From positions 1-43,866 of the forward strand of contig CAYTNN010000007.1 of NCBI GenBank assembly GCA_964439135.1: a stretch of DNA of 43,866 nucleotides, written 5' to 3'. Source of the stretch: JAFGPJ01 sp964439135. Its GTDB lineage: Bacteria > Planctomycetota > Phycisphaerae > Sedimentisphaerales > Anaerobacaceae. The position numbers and the translations under genes are program-made. The notes below the pieces were generated by a model. It made no database searches. It had not been told where the DNA came from and was given only the letters and a program-made list of their open reading frames with translations. Position 1 is the first letter of the stretch, and every line of letters starts with the position of its first letter. Below, piece after piece: positions 26,998 through 35,246 of the stretch.

Positions 26998-29388
26998 ATG
27001 GTATTTACACAGAAACTGATGTTTATGGTGTTGACCCTGTGCGTTACGGCTGCTTGGGGGCAGTCGAATACGAGAGAACCGCATATCGGCTACCTTTACC
27101 CGGGCGGTGGGCAGCAGGGCACCGTCATTCAGATCACGGCCGGCGGCCAGTATCTTAACGGGGTGACCGATGTGTACATTTCCGGCAAAGGCATTCATGG
27201 CTCGGTGATTAAATATATCAGACCTCTTAGAAACATCCAGAAGGAACAACGGCAGTTAATCCAGAAGCGCCTAAAAGAAGTGCGGGATATGCGTCTGTCT
27301 GAACTGCCTAACCATCCCCATCCAGATAACAGAAATCTGGATGAGGCTGCCACACTATCTCAAAAGGAAAAAGACGCTAAAGCCGAAGAAGTGAAAATGC
27401 CGGACTATCCGTTATTGTACGACCTGGAGAATAAAAGCCTTCGAGAATTGGCCCATATTTCGAGCGTTCTTTTTTTCCCCAGGAACAAATTGCAGATGAA
27501 TCGGCAGCTTGCCGAAATGGTGCTGATCGAAATTACTATCGATCCCGATGCACAGCCCGGCAGCCGTGAACTGAGGCTCACAACCAAGACCGGTCTGACC
27601 AATCCGATGGTCTTCCAGGTGGGGCTGCTGCCGGAAATACGCGAACTTGAGCCCAATAACCGGCAGGCCTATCAGGTCCCGCCGAACATGGCGAGGGTTC
27701 GCAATCTGCCTAAGGAAAAGGCGCTCGAACTGCCGGTGCAGTTGAACGGGCAAATCATGCCGGGTGATGTCGACCGTTTCCGGTTTCGTGCGAACAAGGG
27801 GCAGCAACTCGTAATAGAGGTTCAGGCCCGGAGCCTGATTCCGTATCTGGCCGATGCTGTTCCCGGCTGGTTTCAGGCTGTGCTGGCCCTCTACGATTCG
27901 AGTGGCAAGGAAATGGCCTTCGCGGATGATTACCGTTTCAATCCGGACCCGGTCCTCTTCTACAAGATTCCTGAAAATGGCGAATACGAGCTGGAGATTC
28001 GTGATTCGATCTACCGCGGACGGGAGGATTTTGTTTATCGTATCGCCGTGAGCGAGCAGCCTTTCATCACACAGATGTTCCCGCTGGGCGGCTGGGCGGG
28101 TGTCGAGACCGTCGCCTCCATCACAGGCTGGAACCTCGCCGGGACCGAACTGCCCTTGGACACCCGGCCCGGCGGCAGCAATATTAGAAGGACGGCTTAC
28201 TATGATGAAAAATGCTTTTCCAATTCCGTTACATACGCCGTCGATACACTGCCTGAATGCATTGAAACCGAATCCAACAACACCCAGGAGGATGCGCAGT
28301 TAATCGAGCTTCCGAAAATCATCAACGGGCGAATCGCCGAGAGCGGAGATGTTGACATGTTCCGCTTTGATGGTCGCGCCGGCGATAAAATCGTTGCTGA
28401 GGTCTATGGCCGGCGGTTGAATTCTCCGCTGGACTCGCTCCTGCGGTTGACCGATTCATCCGGCAACGTGCTGGAATGGAACGACGACCACGTGCTTAAG
28501 GACAGTCACCTGCACAAGGATGTGATGGGATTGGTCACGCACCACGCCGATTCATATCTGCTGGCCGAGTTGCCGAATGACGGCAATTACTACGTTCAGC
28601 TTACCGATACGCAGCATCATGGCGGCGGGGCGTATGGCTATCGGCTGCGCATTGCTCCGGCGCAGGGTGATTTCGCATTGCGTGTGACACCTTCGAGTAT
28701 CGGTTTGCGTGCGGGCGGCACCGCTGCAATCTGGGTGCACGCGTTGAGAAAAGATGGATTTGACGGAGAGATTGATGTTTTATTGAAAGATGCACCGGTA
28801 AGCTTCGAACTTTGCGGTGGACGAATACCCGCCGGACGCAATCGTGTACGTGTCACTTTGACGGTGCCTCCTAAGGCGGCCGCTGAACCGGTTGCTATTC
28901 AATTGGAAGGCCGAGCCAATATCGGCGGGCATACCATCAAACGGCTTGCAGTTGCCGCGGATGATGTTATGCAGGCGTTCCTGTACCGACACTTGGTTCC
29001 GGCACAAGAGTTCCTTGTCTTAATCCAGAAAACCAGATGGGGAGTGCCTCCGGTTGAGCTGGCCGGCAATAGTCCGGTCCGAGTTCCCGCGGGTGGTTCG
29101 GCACAGGTTCGAATCAAGACCACCGGACGCGCGAACTTTAAAGGCGTGCAACTGCAACTCAATGAACCGCCTGAAGGATTGACCATGCACGATGTGACTG
29201 TTGTGCCCAATGGTCTTTCGTTCCAACTGAAAGCCGGCAAGGATGCCGTGCACATTGCCGATAATCTGATTGTCGAGGCTTTCAGGGAGTCTGTGGTTAA
29301 GCGGAAAGACGGCAAACCCACAGGCCAGAAACGCCGTAATTCGATGGGTGTCTTTCCGGCGATTCCAATTGAAATAGTGCAGAGATAA
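26998..29388 (+). CDS. Exported PPC-domain protein with TIG-like N-terminus
   Basis: A signal peptide (about 1-21, ending AWGQ) is followed by an IPT/TIG-like segment (PHIGYLYPGGGQQGT) and a Lys/Glu-rich helical insertion (about 78-135). Two bacterial pre-peptidase C-terminal (PPC) beta-sandwich domains follow: one near 245-350 (MPGDVDRFRFRANKGQQL) and one near 440-560 (ESGDVDMFRFDGRAGDKI). The remaining 230 residues look like further beta-sandwiches and no peptidase domain is present. Planctomycete DUF1501/DUF1553 clusters often include such PPC proteins. It probably acts outside the inner membrane in binding or scaffolding; this is inferred. Confidence 0.8.
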   Translation: MVFTQKLMFMVLTLCVTAAWGQSNTREPHIGYLYPGGGQQGTVIQITAGGQYLNGVTDVYISGKGIHGSVIKYIRPLRNIQKEQRQLIQKRLKEVRDMRLSELPNHPHPDNRNLDEAATLSQKEKDAKAEEVKMPDYPLLYDLENKSLRELAHISSVLFFPRNKLQMNRQLAEMVLIEITIDPDAQPGSRELRLTTKTGLTNPMVFQVGLLPEIRELEPNNRQAYQVPPNMARVRNLPKEKALELPVQLNGQIMPGDVDRFRFRANKGQQLVIEVQARSLIPYLADAVPGWFQAVLALYDSSGKEMAFADDYRFNPDPVLFYKIPENGEYELEIRDSIYRGREDFVYRIAVSEQPFITQMFPLGGWAGVETVASITGWNLAGTELPLDTRPGGSNIRRTAYYDEKCFSNSVTYAVDTLPECIETESNNTQEDAQLIELPKIINGRIAESGDVDMFRFDGRAGDKIVAEVYGRRLNSPLDSLLRLTDSSGNVLEWNDDHVLKDSHLHKDVMGLVTHHADSYLLAELPNDGNYYVQLTDTQHHGGGAYGYRLRIAPAQGDFALRVTPSSIGLRAGGTAAIWVHALRKDGFDGEIDVLLKDAPVSFELCGGRIPAGRNRVRVTLTVPPKAAAEPVAIQLEGRANIGGHTIKRLAVAADDVMQAFLYRHLVPAQEFLVLIQKTRWGVPPVELAGNSPVRVPAGGSAQVRIKTTGRANFKGVQLQLNEPPEGLTMHDVTVVPNGLSFQLKAGKDAVHIADNLIVEAFRESVVKRKDGKPTGQKRRNSMGVFPAIPIEIVQR

Positions 29389-29423
29389 GTATCGAAGAGT
29401 AGCAGGCTATCAGAAAGAAGTTT

Positions 29424-30464
29424 ATGATTAAAACACAAAGCTATAGCAATCGTTTAGGGTTCTACACTTCGACATTGAAGGTGGCAGTTCTAATATTAAC
29501 TGCTTTCGGACTCTTCGCATTCGGTGCTACACAGTCGGGTTTGTCCGGAACGAGCCGGATAGCTTATGCGGACAACTTTCGCAGACCGGCTAATGATGAT
29601 GAACTGAAATACTGGCTAAAAAATATGGTCTGGTATCACCATTTTACCAACGCCGAGATAACCGCTGTGACGGGTTTAAAAGACAGCGAAATCGTTGCCG
29701 CGATGGAGAAGTTTAACATTCGGACGGACAATCGGACTGAACCGAATGATGACTCACCTCTGATTGTGCTGCCGTACCCGGGAGGGCGGCATCCTCGGAT
29801 AGGTTTTCTGGAAGGAGCGATAGATCCGCAGCGGGAAACAAAATGCAGTGTTTTCACGCCATGGGACCGCGACAGCTATGTCGTGCTCGATTTACCCGAA
29901 GCCATCTGGTCGAATTTAGGCCTGACATATCTGGCTCATACACACATCGACACAATCTGGAGCAGCAAGAGCATCATCTTGCCAAAACTGGAGTGGAAAC
30001 GCCGCTCCGATGGGACGTTGGATTTTGAACGGGAGCTTCCCAACGGTATCACATTCGGCGTGAAAGTCAAATCGACAAAAGAAGCTGTGCGAATGGAGAT
30101 GCGGCTCAGGAACGGCACCGAGCAGCGTTTGACGGATTTGCGGATACAAAACTGTGTAATGACGAAGATGGCGGCCGGTTTCGAGCAGCAAACCAATGAC
30201 AATAAGGTCTTCGCTAATCCATACGCGGCCTGCCGGTCCGGCGATGGCAAACGATGGATTATCACCGCCTGGGAAAACTGCCACAATCCGTGGGGCAATG
30301 AGAATTGTCCCTGCTTTCATTCGGACCCGAAGTTCCCCGATTTGGAGCCGGGCCAGACATACCGGCTGCGGGGGTGGCTTTCGTTTTATGAGGGCACAGA
30401 TATCGAGAAAGAGTTCAAGAGGATCGAAGCAACCGGTTGGCGGAAGCGGCCGGAAAATAAGTAA
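29424..30464 (+). CDS. Exported protein of unknown function with conserved-looking Cys/Trp motif
   Basis: I do not recognise a named family. A signal anchor or signal peptide lies near residues 17-38. A helical stretch (DDELKYWLKNMVWYHHF) follows, then a mainly beta region with PLIVLPYPGGRHPRIGFLEG and SVFTPWDRDSYVVLDLPEA. Near the C-terminus, AWENCHNPWGNENCPCFHSD has three Cys and two His in one loop, which could bind a metal or form disulfides. AAAGAAG precedes the ATG. It sits 35 nt after the PPC gene and 34 nt before a redoxin gene, so it belongs to this operon, and the neighbouring redoxin makes a Cys-based role attractive. Confidence 0.7.
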   Translation: MIKTQSYSNRLGFYTSTLKVAVLILTAFGLFAFGATQSGLSGTSRIAYADNFRRPANDDELKYWLKNMVWYHHFTNAEITAVTGLKDSEIVAAMEKFNIRTDNRTEPNDDSPLIVLPYPGGRHPRIGFLEGAIDPQRETKCSVFTPWDRDSYVVLDLPEAIWSNLGLTYLAHTHIDTIWSSKSIILPKLEWKRRSDGTLDFERELPNGITFGVKVKSTKEAVRMEMRLRNGTEQRLTDLRIQNCVMTKMAAGFEQQTNDNKVFANPYAACRSGDGKRWIITAWENCHNPWGNENCPCFHSDPKFPDLEPGQTYRLRGWLSFYEGTDIEKEFKRIEATGWRKRPENK

Positions 30465-30484
30465 ATCATGTAGCATTAGAAAAG

Positions 30485-30491
30485 AAGGAGG
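30485..30491 (+). promoter_or_regulatory. Strong ribosome binding site of the redoxin gene
   Basis: AAGGAGG at 30485-30491 stands 7 nt before ATG 30499. It decides the start, because the reading frame is open for another 303 nt upstream, overlapping the previous gene. Confidence 0.8.
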
Positions 30492-30498
30492 CTCGATT

Positions 30499-31137
30499 AT
30501 GGGTAAACATAGTCTGGGTATTTTAGCGGCAATCGTCCTGTTAATTCTCGCTCCGGAGTTGAGTCGGGCGGCGCAGCAGAAAGTCGAAACTCTGGAAATC
30601 GGCCAGCCGGCTCCTGATTTTAATCTTTCCGGCGTTGATGGGCGAAATTACCGGCTGGCGGATTTTGCCGATGCGAAGATTCTCGTGGTCGTTTTTACCT
30701 GTAACCACTGTCCCACCGCACAGGCGTACGAGGACAGAATTAAAAAGCTGACCTCCGATTACAAAAACAAAGGTGTTGCCGTGGTCGCCATTTCGCCGAA
30801 TGACCCGGAAGCGGTGCGTCTCGGTGAACTTGGCTATTCGGATATGGGCGATACATTTGAAGAAATGAAAATTCGTGTAAAGGATAAAGGCTACAACTTT
30901 CCTTACCTTTATGACGGAAAGACACAGGCGGTCACCATGGCGTATGGGGCGGTTGCGACGCCGCACTTGTTCATCTTTGATAACCAGCGGAAGCTGCGAT
31001 ATGCTGGGCGATTCGACGATTCGGAAAAAGCTAAACAGCAGGTTAAATCCAACGATGCGATTAATGCCGTCGAGGCTATATTGGCCGGCAAAGTCATTTA
31101 TCGCAGGCTGGGATTGATTGAGCCACTCGAACTTTAA
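30499..31137 (+). CDS. Exported redoxin / thioredoxin-like protein
   Basis: A signal peptide (about 1-24, ending SRAAQ) precedes an AhpC/TSA (redoxin) domain: APDFNLSGVDGRNYRLADFAD, the strand VVVFTCNHCPTA with a CxxC redox pair (Cys-Asn-His-Cys, about residues 74-77), GVAVVAISPND, and VATPHLFIFDNQRKLRYAGRFDD with the cis-Pro after Thr. It is close to the planctomycete thioredoxin-family proteins found beside DUF1501-type genes. A role as periplasmic thiol oxidoreductase is likely, possibly for the upstream Cys-containing protein, which is inference. The gene ends the operon and converges on the tricorn protease gene. Confidence 0.85.
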   Translation: MGKHSLGILAAIVLLILAPELSRAAQQKVETLEIGQPAPDFNLSGVDGRNYRLADFADAKILVVVFTCNHCPTAQAYEDRIKKLTSDYKNKGVAVVAISPNDPEAVRLGELGYSDMGDTFEEMKIRVKDKGYNFPYLYDGKTQAVTMAYGAVATPHLFIFDNQRKLRYAGRFDDSEKAKQQVKSNDAINAVEAILAGKVIYRRLGLIEPLEL

Positions 31138-31218
31138 AAAACTATCGTAGAATACGTCGGGCGCTATTACAAATAGAGCGGCTGCCGTATCCGAAAATTA
31201 TGCTTTAATTGGATTTTT

Positions 31219-34200
31219 CTATTTTTGCTCCTCGAGAATACCCATTCCGCTGCGGTCCGGGTACGGCGGCCGTTTGGCCGGTACGTAGGGATTTTTCTCG
31301 ATCTCATCAAGCATGTGTTTTATGGCGGCATCGAGCTGCGGATCGCCCCCGTCGACCATTAGCGACGGGTCGTCGATAACCTCTATATCCGGGTCCACAC
31401 CGTGGCCTTCCATTGTGAGCGTGCCGTCGGTTTCGTAGAAGGTGATGAACGGAACGGTTAATCTCGCGCCGTCAATCAGCGATGGATTCCTGGAAATGCC
31501 GATAACGCCGCCCCAGGTTCGCATGCCGATAAGTTTTCCAAGGCCGGCTTTGCGGAAGAGATATGGAAAGATGTCCCCGCCGGAGCCGGCCTCACCATTG
31601 ATTAACATACATTTAGGACCCTGGTGACTAAGGGTCGGTATGCGCCAGTCGTTTTCGTAACGCTCAAATAAATGAAGGTAAATGGGACGGTTCAGAAGCT
31701 CGACAAAACGGTCCGCAATATTCCCACCCCCATTCCAACGCTCATCGATGATAAGAGCATCTTTGTTCATCTGGCCGTAAAATTGCCGGAAGAGTTCGCT
31801 TTGTCCGCGGCCCCCGGTGTCCGGCACATATATATACCCCACTCGCCCCCCGGATTTTTCTTCGACATACTTACGATTACTCTCAACCCAGTGACGATAA
31901 CGCAGATCGTATTCTGATCCCGACAGCTTCACCACGACATTTATAGCCTGCTCGGGATTGGGTGCGGCACCTACGGTCAGTGTTACGGTTTGGCCGGCCA
32001 GACCTTCGAAAGCCGCCCAGGGCGCCCTGGATGTATCGACAGGGATATCGTTAACTTTGAAAAGGTATTTACACTGCTCCTGTTCATTTGGGTCCAAATC
32101 GGCCAGAACGGAACGAGCATCGGTATCCCAAATACCGCCATCGTATATTTTGTTAATGCGATAGTATCCCTGGTCGAGCTCAAAGTCCACTCCGAGATAG
32201 CCGACTGACATCGAGGGACCGGAGTCTAAATCACCGCCGCCGTAATAGGTATGGCCGGCGTTGACTTCGCTTATCATTTCTGCAATGACATAGCCGACAT
32301 CGCGGCGGGATACACAGTCATCAAGCATAGCCTCGTATTGTTTACGCACGGCGGGCCAGTCCACCCGGTGCATGTGCGGATCGTAGAAATAGTCGCGCAT
32401 AAAACGCCATGCATCAACGAAGATTTGCCGCCACTCGTCTCGCGGCTGAATCATTACGTCCATCGGTTTGCTCACGACAAGATTTTCCAGTTTTTGGTCG
32501 GGTTTGGCGTCGATTATGCCGGTCTTACCCTCACTGCGAACGAGCAGTTTCTTGCCGTCCGGCGTCATTTGTACAAAATCTACTTTCTTGAGAATTGTCT
32601 TCTCCTCGTGTTTTTCACTATTGGGATCGAAGGATTGAAGCTCAGTCTCTTCTCCACGTCTCAGGTAAATTATATGGTTCTCGTCGTTGACGGCGAGGTA
32701 GCCGAATCTGCCGCGCTTGACGGGCAGGCGAAAGGCCCGGGCTTCCATATTTTCCAGGTCGATTTCAACGGGCTTGGGCTTTTCTTTGTCCTTTTTGTCT
32801 TCAGCTTTCTTCTCATCTCCATCCTTGTCTTTCTGTTCACATTTTTTGGCGTCTGCGTCGTTAGGATCTTTATCACAAGTTTCCTCGTCGCTCTTGCCGT
32901 TTTCGCCTTCCTCCTTCTCGCCTTTCTTGTCTTTGTCCTTGTCGTCTTTACCCTCCTCTTTGGCGTCCTTCTTTGGCTCTTCTTCGTCGCTCTTTGCCTT
33001 TAGAGGATTGGCAACCTCCGGTCGCAGAGGTATTGCGTGCAGTACAGAGGTATCGTCATAAATGAAGGTCAATCCGGCATCAGCGTACTTGGCGCGCGAG
33101 ATTTCGCACTCACTGAAGAAGTATAAGAAGTCTCCCTTGCGATCAAACGTCGGAAGATAATCCATGAACATGCCGCTGGTGACCTTGTGGGACTCGTCCT
33201 TCTGGACATTGTAAAGCATGATAACGTTCATGTTGTCCAGGTTGGGTCTGTTGTAGGCCAGCCACTGGGAATCGGACGACCAACTGAACTGCATGGAAAC
33301 GCCCCAGTTCCATCCTGTTATGTTGACACGGTCGAAATAGCGAACCTGATGCTGCTCGACATTGAAGACGTAAAACTTGCTTTCGTGGTCGGTGAATACC
33401 AACCACTTTGAGTCAGGTGACCATATAGGCTGGTAACGATAGCCAGGTCCCATGGACGTTACAGTTTCCGGTTTGCCTTTACCGTCGGCAGGCTGGATAA
33501 CGAGTTCGTTTTCGCCGGATTCGTCCGAAAAATATGTAATCCATTTTCCATCCGGACTCCACGAAGACTCTCGTTCGGCAATACCGCTCGTACGTGTAAG
33601 ATTTCGAGGAGTGCCGTTCTTGGCGGGCAGAGACCAAATATCGCCGCGGCTTTGGACCAGCACACGTTTGGCATTAGGAGAGAGATACCAGTCCGAAAGT
33701 TGCTCACTAACGTCCTTGCGAATCGGGCGCAGCTTCGGGCGTGCGCCGGGAATCGAGATATTAACGGGGATCGCCTGCTCGCCAGTGAGGTTCAGCAGGT
33801 AAAGTTTGGCATCGTATTCGAAGATGATCTCGCCCTCGCCGTTCGGGCCGGGGCCGTTGGAAGGCCATTTTACATCGTAATCTTTGAAACTTGTAACCTG
33901 TTTTCTTTCGTTCGTCTCTAAATTATAGCACCAAATATTAAGACGATGATTCGGTCCGGCATCAGAAAGGTAATAGATTTTTTTGCCTTGCCACATGGGA
34001 ATGGTATCGGTGCCTTCCCAATCAGTGATCTTTTTCGAAGTATGATTATCCAGGTGGAAAAGCCAGATGTTCGAGGCCCAACCGCCACGGTAACGTTTCC
34101 ATGTCCTGAAATCGCGATTGCGTGGGGTATAAGCGAGCCACTGGCCGTCTCCTGAGATGACCCCGTAACCACCATAAGGCACCGGCAACCTTTTTGGCAG

Positions 34201-34659
34201 ACCGCCTGCCTGCTGCACGGTGAACAATTGGGCCTGCCTTCCCAGTCCTCCCAGTCCGTTCATTGCGAACAGGAGTTGGTTGTCGAAAGACCAGTCGCAT
34301 AGGCGTTCACCGCTGGAATGATAAGTCACCCGTTGCGGGATCCCTCCATCTATAGCTACCGTGTAGATATCTAAGTTACCGTCATAGTTGCCGTTGAATG
34401 CAATAGTACGTCCATCCGGACTGAATCGTGGGAACGCTTCACCGCCGGGAGGACTTGCCAGCGGCGAGGCTGTTCCGCCTGATCGCGGAACCACCCAGAT
34501 ATCGTCCGCATAGACAAATACGATATGAGTCGAACTGACATCCGGGTAACGCATCATGCCGCCATGGGGTTGAACACCGGCACCGGCAGCATAAGTACAA
34601 AAAATCGACAACATTAAGAATAAGCAAAAAAGCGGGAATTTGGTAAATACTCTCATCAA
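31219..34659 (-). CDS. Exported tricorn-type S41 protease with acidic linker
   Basis: A signal peptide (about 1-26) shows the protein is exported, unlike archaeal cytosolic tricorn. WD40/TolB-like propeller blades fill about 30-550 (e.g. FSPDGRTIAFNGNYDGNLDIYTV). A very charged Lys/Asp/Glu linker (about 553-635) replaces part of the second propeller. The C1 helical domain, a PDZ-like domain (VGYLGVDFE) and the S41 core follow. The catalytic residues seem intact: His803 in NAGHTY, Ser1026 in GEAGSGGD and Glu1084 in MEGHGVDPD. It would cut peptides to small fragments in the periplasm. AAAGGA precedes ATG 34659 and a good promoter lies about 35 nt upstream. Confidence 0.9.
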   Translation of the reverse strand: MMRVFTKFPLFCLFLMLSIFCTYAAGAGVQPHGGMMRYPDVSSTHIVFVYADDIWVVPRSGGTASPLASPPGGEAFPRFSPDGRTIAFNGNYDGNLDIYTVAIDGGIPQRVTYHSSGERLCDWSFDNQLLFAMNGLGGLGRQAQLFTVQQAGGLPKRLPVPYGGYGVISGDGQWLAYTPRNRDFRTWKRYRGGWASNIWLFHLDNHTSKKITDWEGTDTIPMWQGKKIYYLSDAGPNHRLNIWCYNLETNERKQVTSFKDYDVKWPSNGPGPNGEGEIIFEYDAKLYLLNLTGEQAIPVNISIPGARPKLRPIRKDVSEQLSDWYLSPNAKRVLVQSRGDIWSLPAKNGTPRNLTRTSGIAERESSWSPDGKWITYFSDESGENELVIQPADGKGKPETVTSMGPGYRYQPIWSPDSKWLVFTDHESKFYVFNVEQHQVRYFDRVNITGWNWGVSMQFSWSSDSQWLAYNRPNLDNMNVIMLYNVQKDESHKVTSGMFMDYLPTFDRKGDFLYFFSECEISRAKYADAGLTFIYDDTSVLHAIPLRPEVANPLKAKSDEEEPKKDAKEEGKDDKDKDKKGEKEEGENGKSDEETCDKDPNDADAKKCEQKDKDGDEKKAEDKKDKEKPKPVEIDLENMEARAFRLPVKRGRFGYLAVNDENHIIYLRRGEETELQSFDPNSEKHEEKTILKKVDFVQMTPDGKKLLVRSEGKTGIIDAKPDQKLENLVVSKPMDVMIQPRDEWRQIFVDAWRFMRDYFYDPHMHRVDWPAVRKQYEAMLDDCVSRRDVGYVIAEMISEVNAGHTYYGGGDLDSGPSMSVGYLGVDFELDQGYYRINKIYDGGIWDTDARSVLADLDPNEQEQCKYLFKVNDIPVDTSRAPWAAFEGLAGQTVTLTVGAAPNPEQAINVVVKLSGSEYDLRYRHWVESNRKYVEEKSGGRVGYIYVPDTGGRGQSELFRQFYGQMNKDALIIDERWNGGGNIADRFVELLNRPIYLHLFERYENDWRIPTLSHQGPKCMLINGEAGSGGDIFPYLFRKAGLGKLIGMRTWGGVIGISRNPSLIDGARLTVPFITFYETDGTLTMEGHGVDPDIEVIDDPSLMVDGGDPQLDAAIKHMLDEIEKNPYVPAKRPPYPDRSGMGILEEQK

Positions 34660-34692
34660 AATAATCCTTTATTATTAATATCGAATTATCAA

Positions 34693-34720
34693 ATTCTAAA
34701 CTCGGCTATTCAGAAGGCAA
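34693..34720 (-). promoter_or_regulatory. Promoter of the tricorn protease gene
   Basis: On the - strand TTGCCT (34720-34715) is followed after 16 nt by TAGAAT (34698-34693), five of six matches to the -10 consensus. The -10 ends 33 nt upstream of ATG 34659, a normal leader length. Confidence 0.55.
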
Positions 34721-34885
34721 GCAAATTCTCAGGAAGCTGGGCTTTTCCGTTTGTTGCTTTTTAGCTTCGCCATTGAATATGAAAGAACAACTCTGCCTTG
34801 AAAATTGTTAACAGAACTCTTGAAATGCCCAAAAGCAAATGTTGGCCGCCCTGCATAAACTCTTGACAACAAGAAAGTTAGCAAA

Positions 34886-34959
34886 TATCCCCGGAAGGAT
34901 TCGAACCTTCAACCTCTGGCTCCGGAGGCCAACGCTCTATCCAATTGAGCTACGGGGAC
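34886..34959 (-). tRNA. tRNA-Arg (anticodon CCG)
   Basis: Read on the - strand, the 74-nt cloverleaf has the acceptor 5' arm GTCCCCG, a D arm with GCTC...GAGC, anticodon loop CTCCGGA (anticodon CCG, reading CGG) and the T arm GAAGG-TTCGAAT-CCTTC. The acceptor closes with CGGGGAT, so pair 1-72 is a G-U wobble, and the discriminator is A. CCA is not encoded. A promoter with TTGACA lies just upstream. Confidence 0.92.
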
Positions 34960-34988
34960 GAAAATAGAAACTTTTCTATAATACACTA

Positions 34989-35017
34989 CAAATATACAAA
35001 AATAGCCGTCATGTCAA
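34989..35017 (-). promoter_or_regulatory. Promoter of tRNA-Arg
   Basis: On the - strand a perfect TTGACA (35017-35012) is followed after 17 nt by TATTTG (34994-34989). Transcription would begin about 20-25 nt before the mature tRNA 5' end. Confidence 0.5.
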
Positions 35018-35203
35018 GAATATAGCCGTTTTTATGCATTATTTCCATTATTTGCTGTTTTTCACGTAACATAAGCATAGTCGAAAGGAACTACTGTATA
35101 GAAACAATATGCGTCGGATAGCGTCGATAAAGAGGCCTTCGGATTATATAAAGAAGACGATCGAATGTGCCCTGTTTTTCCACGTGTAAATACTGCCTGA
35201 TTA

Positions 35204-35212
35204 TGTTATAAT
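35204..35212 (+). promoter_or_regulatory. Extended -10 promoter of the retropepsin-like gene
   Basis: TGTTATAAT (35204-35212) is an extended -10 with perfect TATAAT; no good -35 is seen. It ends 34 nt before ATG 35247. A purine-rich GGAAGGTGG follows, ending a few bases before the ATG. Confidence 0.5.
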
Positions 35213-35246
35213 AATGGAAATTATGAATGGAATGGAAGGTGGATAA

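Larger units (their letters stand above)
34660..35246. other. AT-rich gene-poor stretch holding one tRNA
   Basis: Apart from tRNA-Arg and the three promoters listed separately, I see no gene here. The sequence is AT-rich, with a short direct repeat GCGTCGGATA/GCGTCGATA near 35111-35130. No open frame has a credible start or protein character. Confidence 0.6.

Noticed and set aside
31190..31217. Possible terminator between the convergent redoxin and tricorn genes
   Set aside because: The stem is short and bulged (TCC and AATTA pairing), so the hairpin is not convincing despite the nearby T-run.
32251..33003. Apparent multi-pass membrane protein on the + strand
   Set aside because: It is the complement of Lys/Asp/Glu codons of the tricorn acidic linker, which read as Phe/Leu/Val on the other strand.
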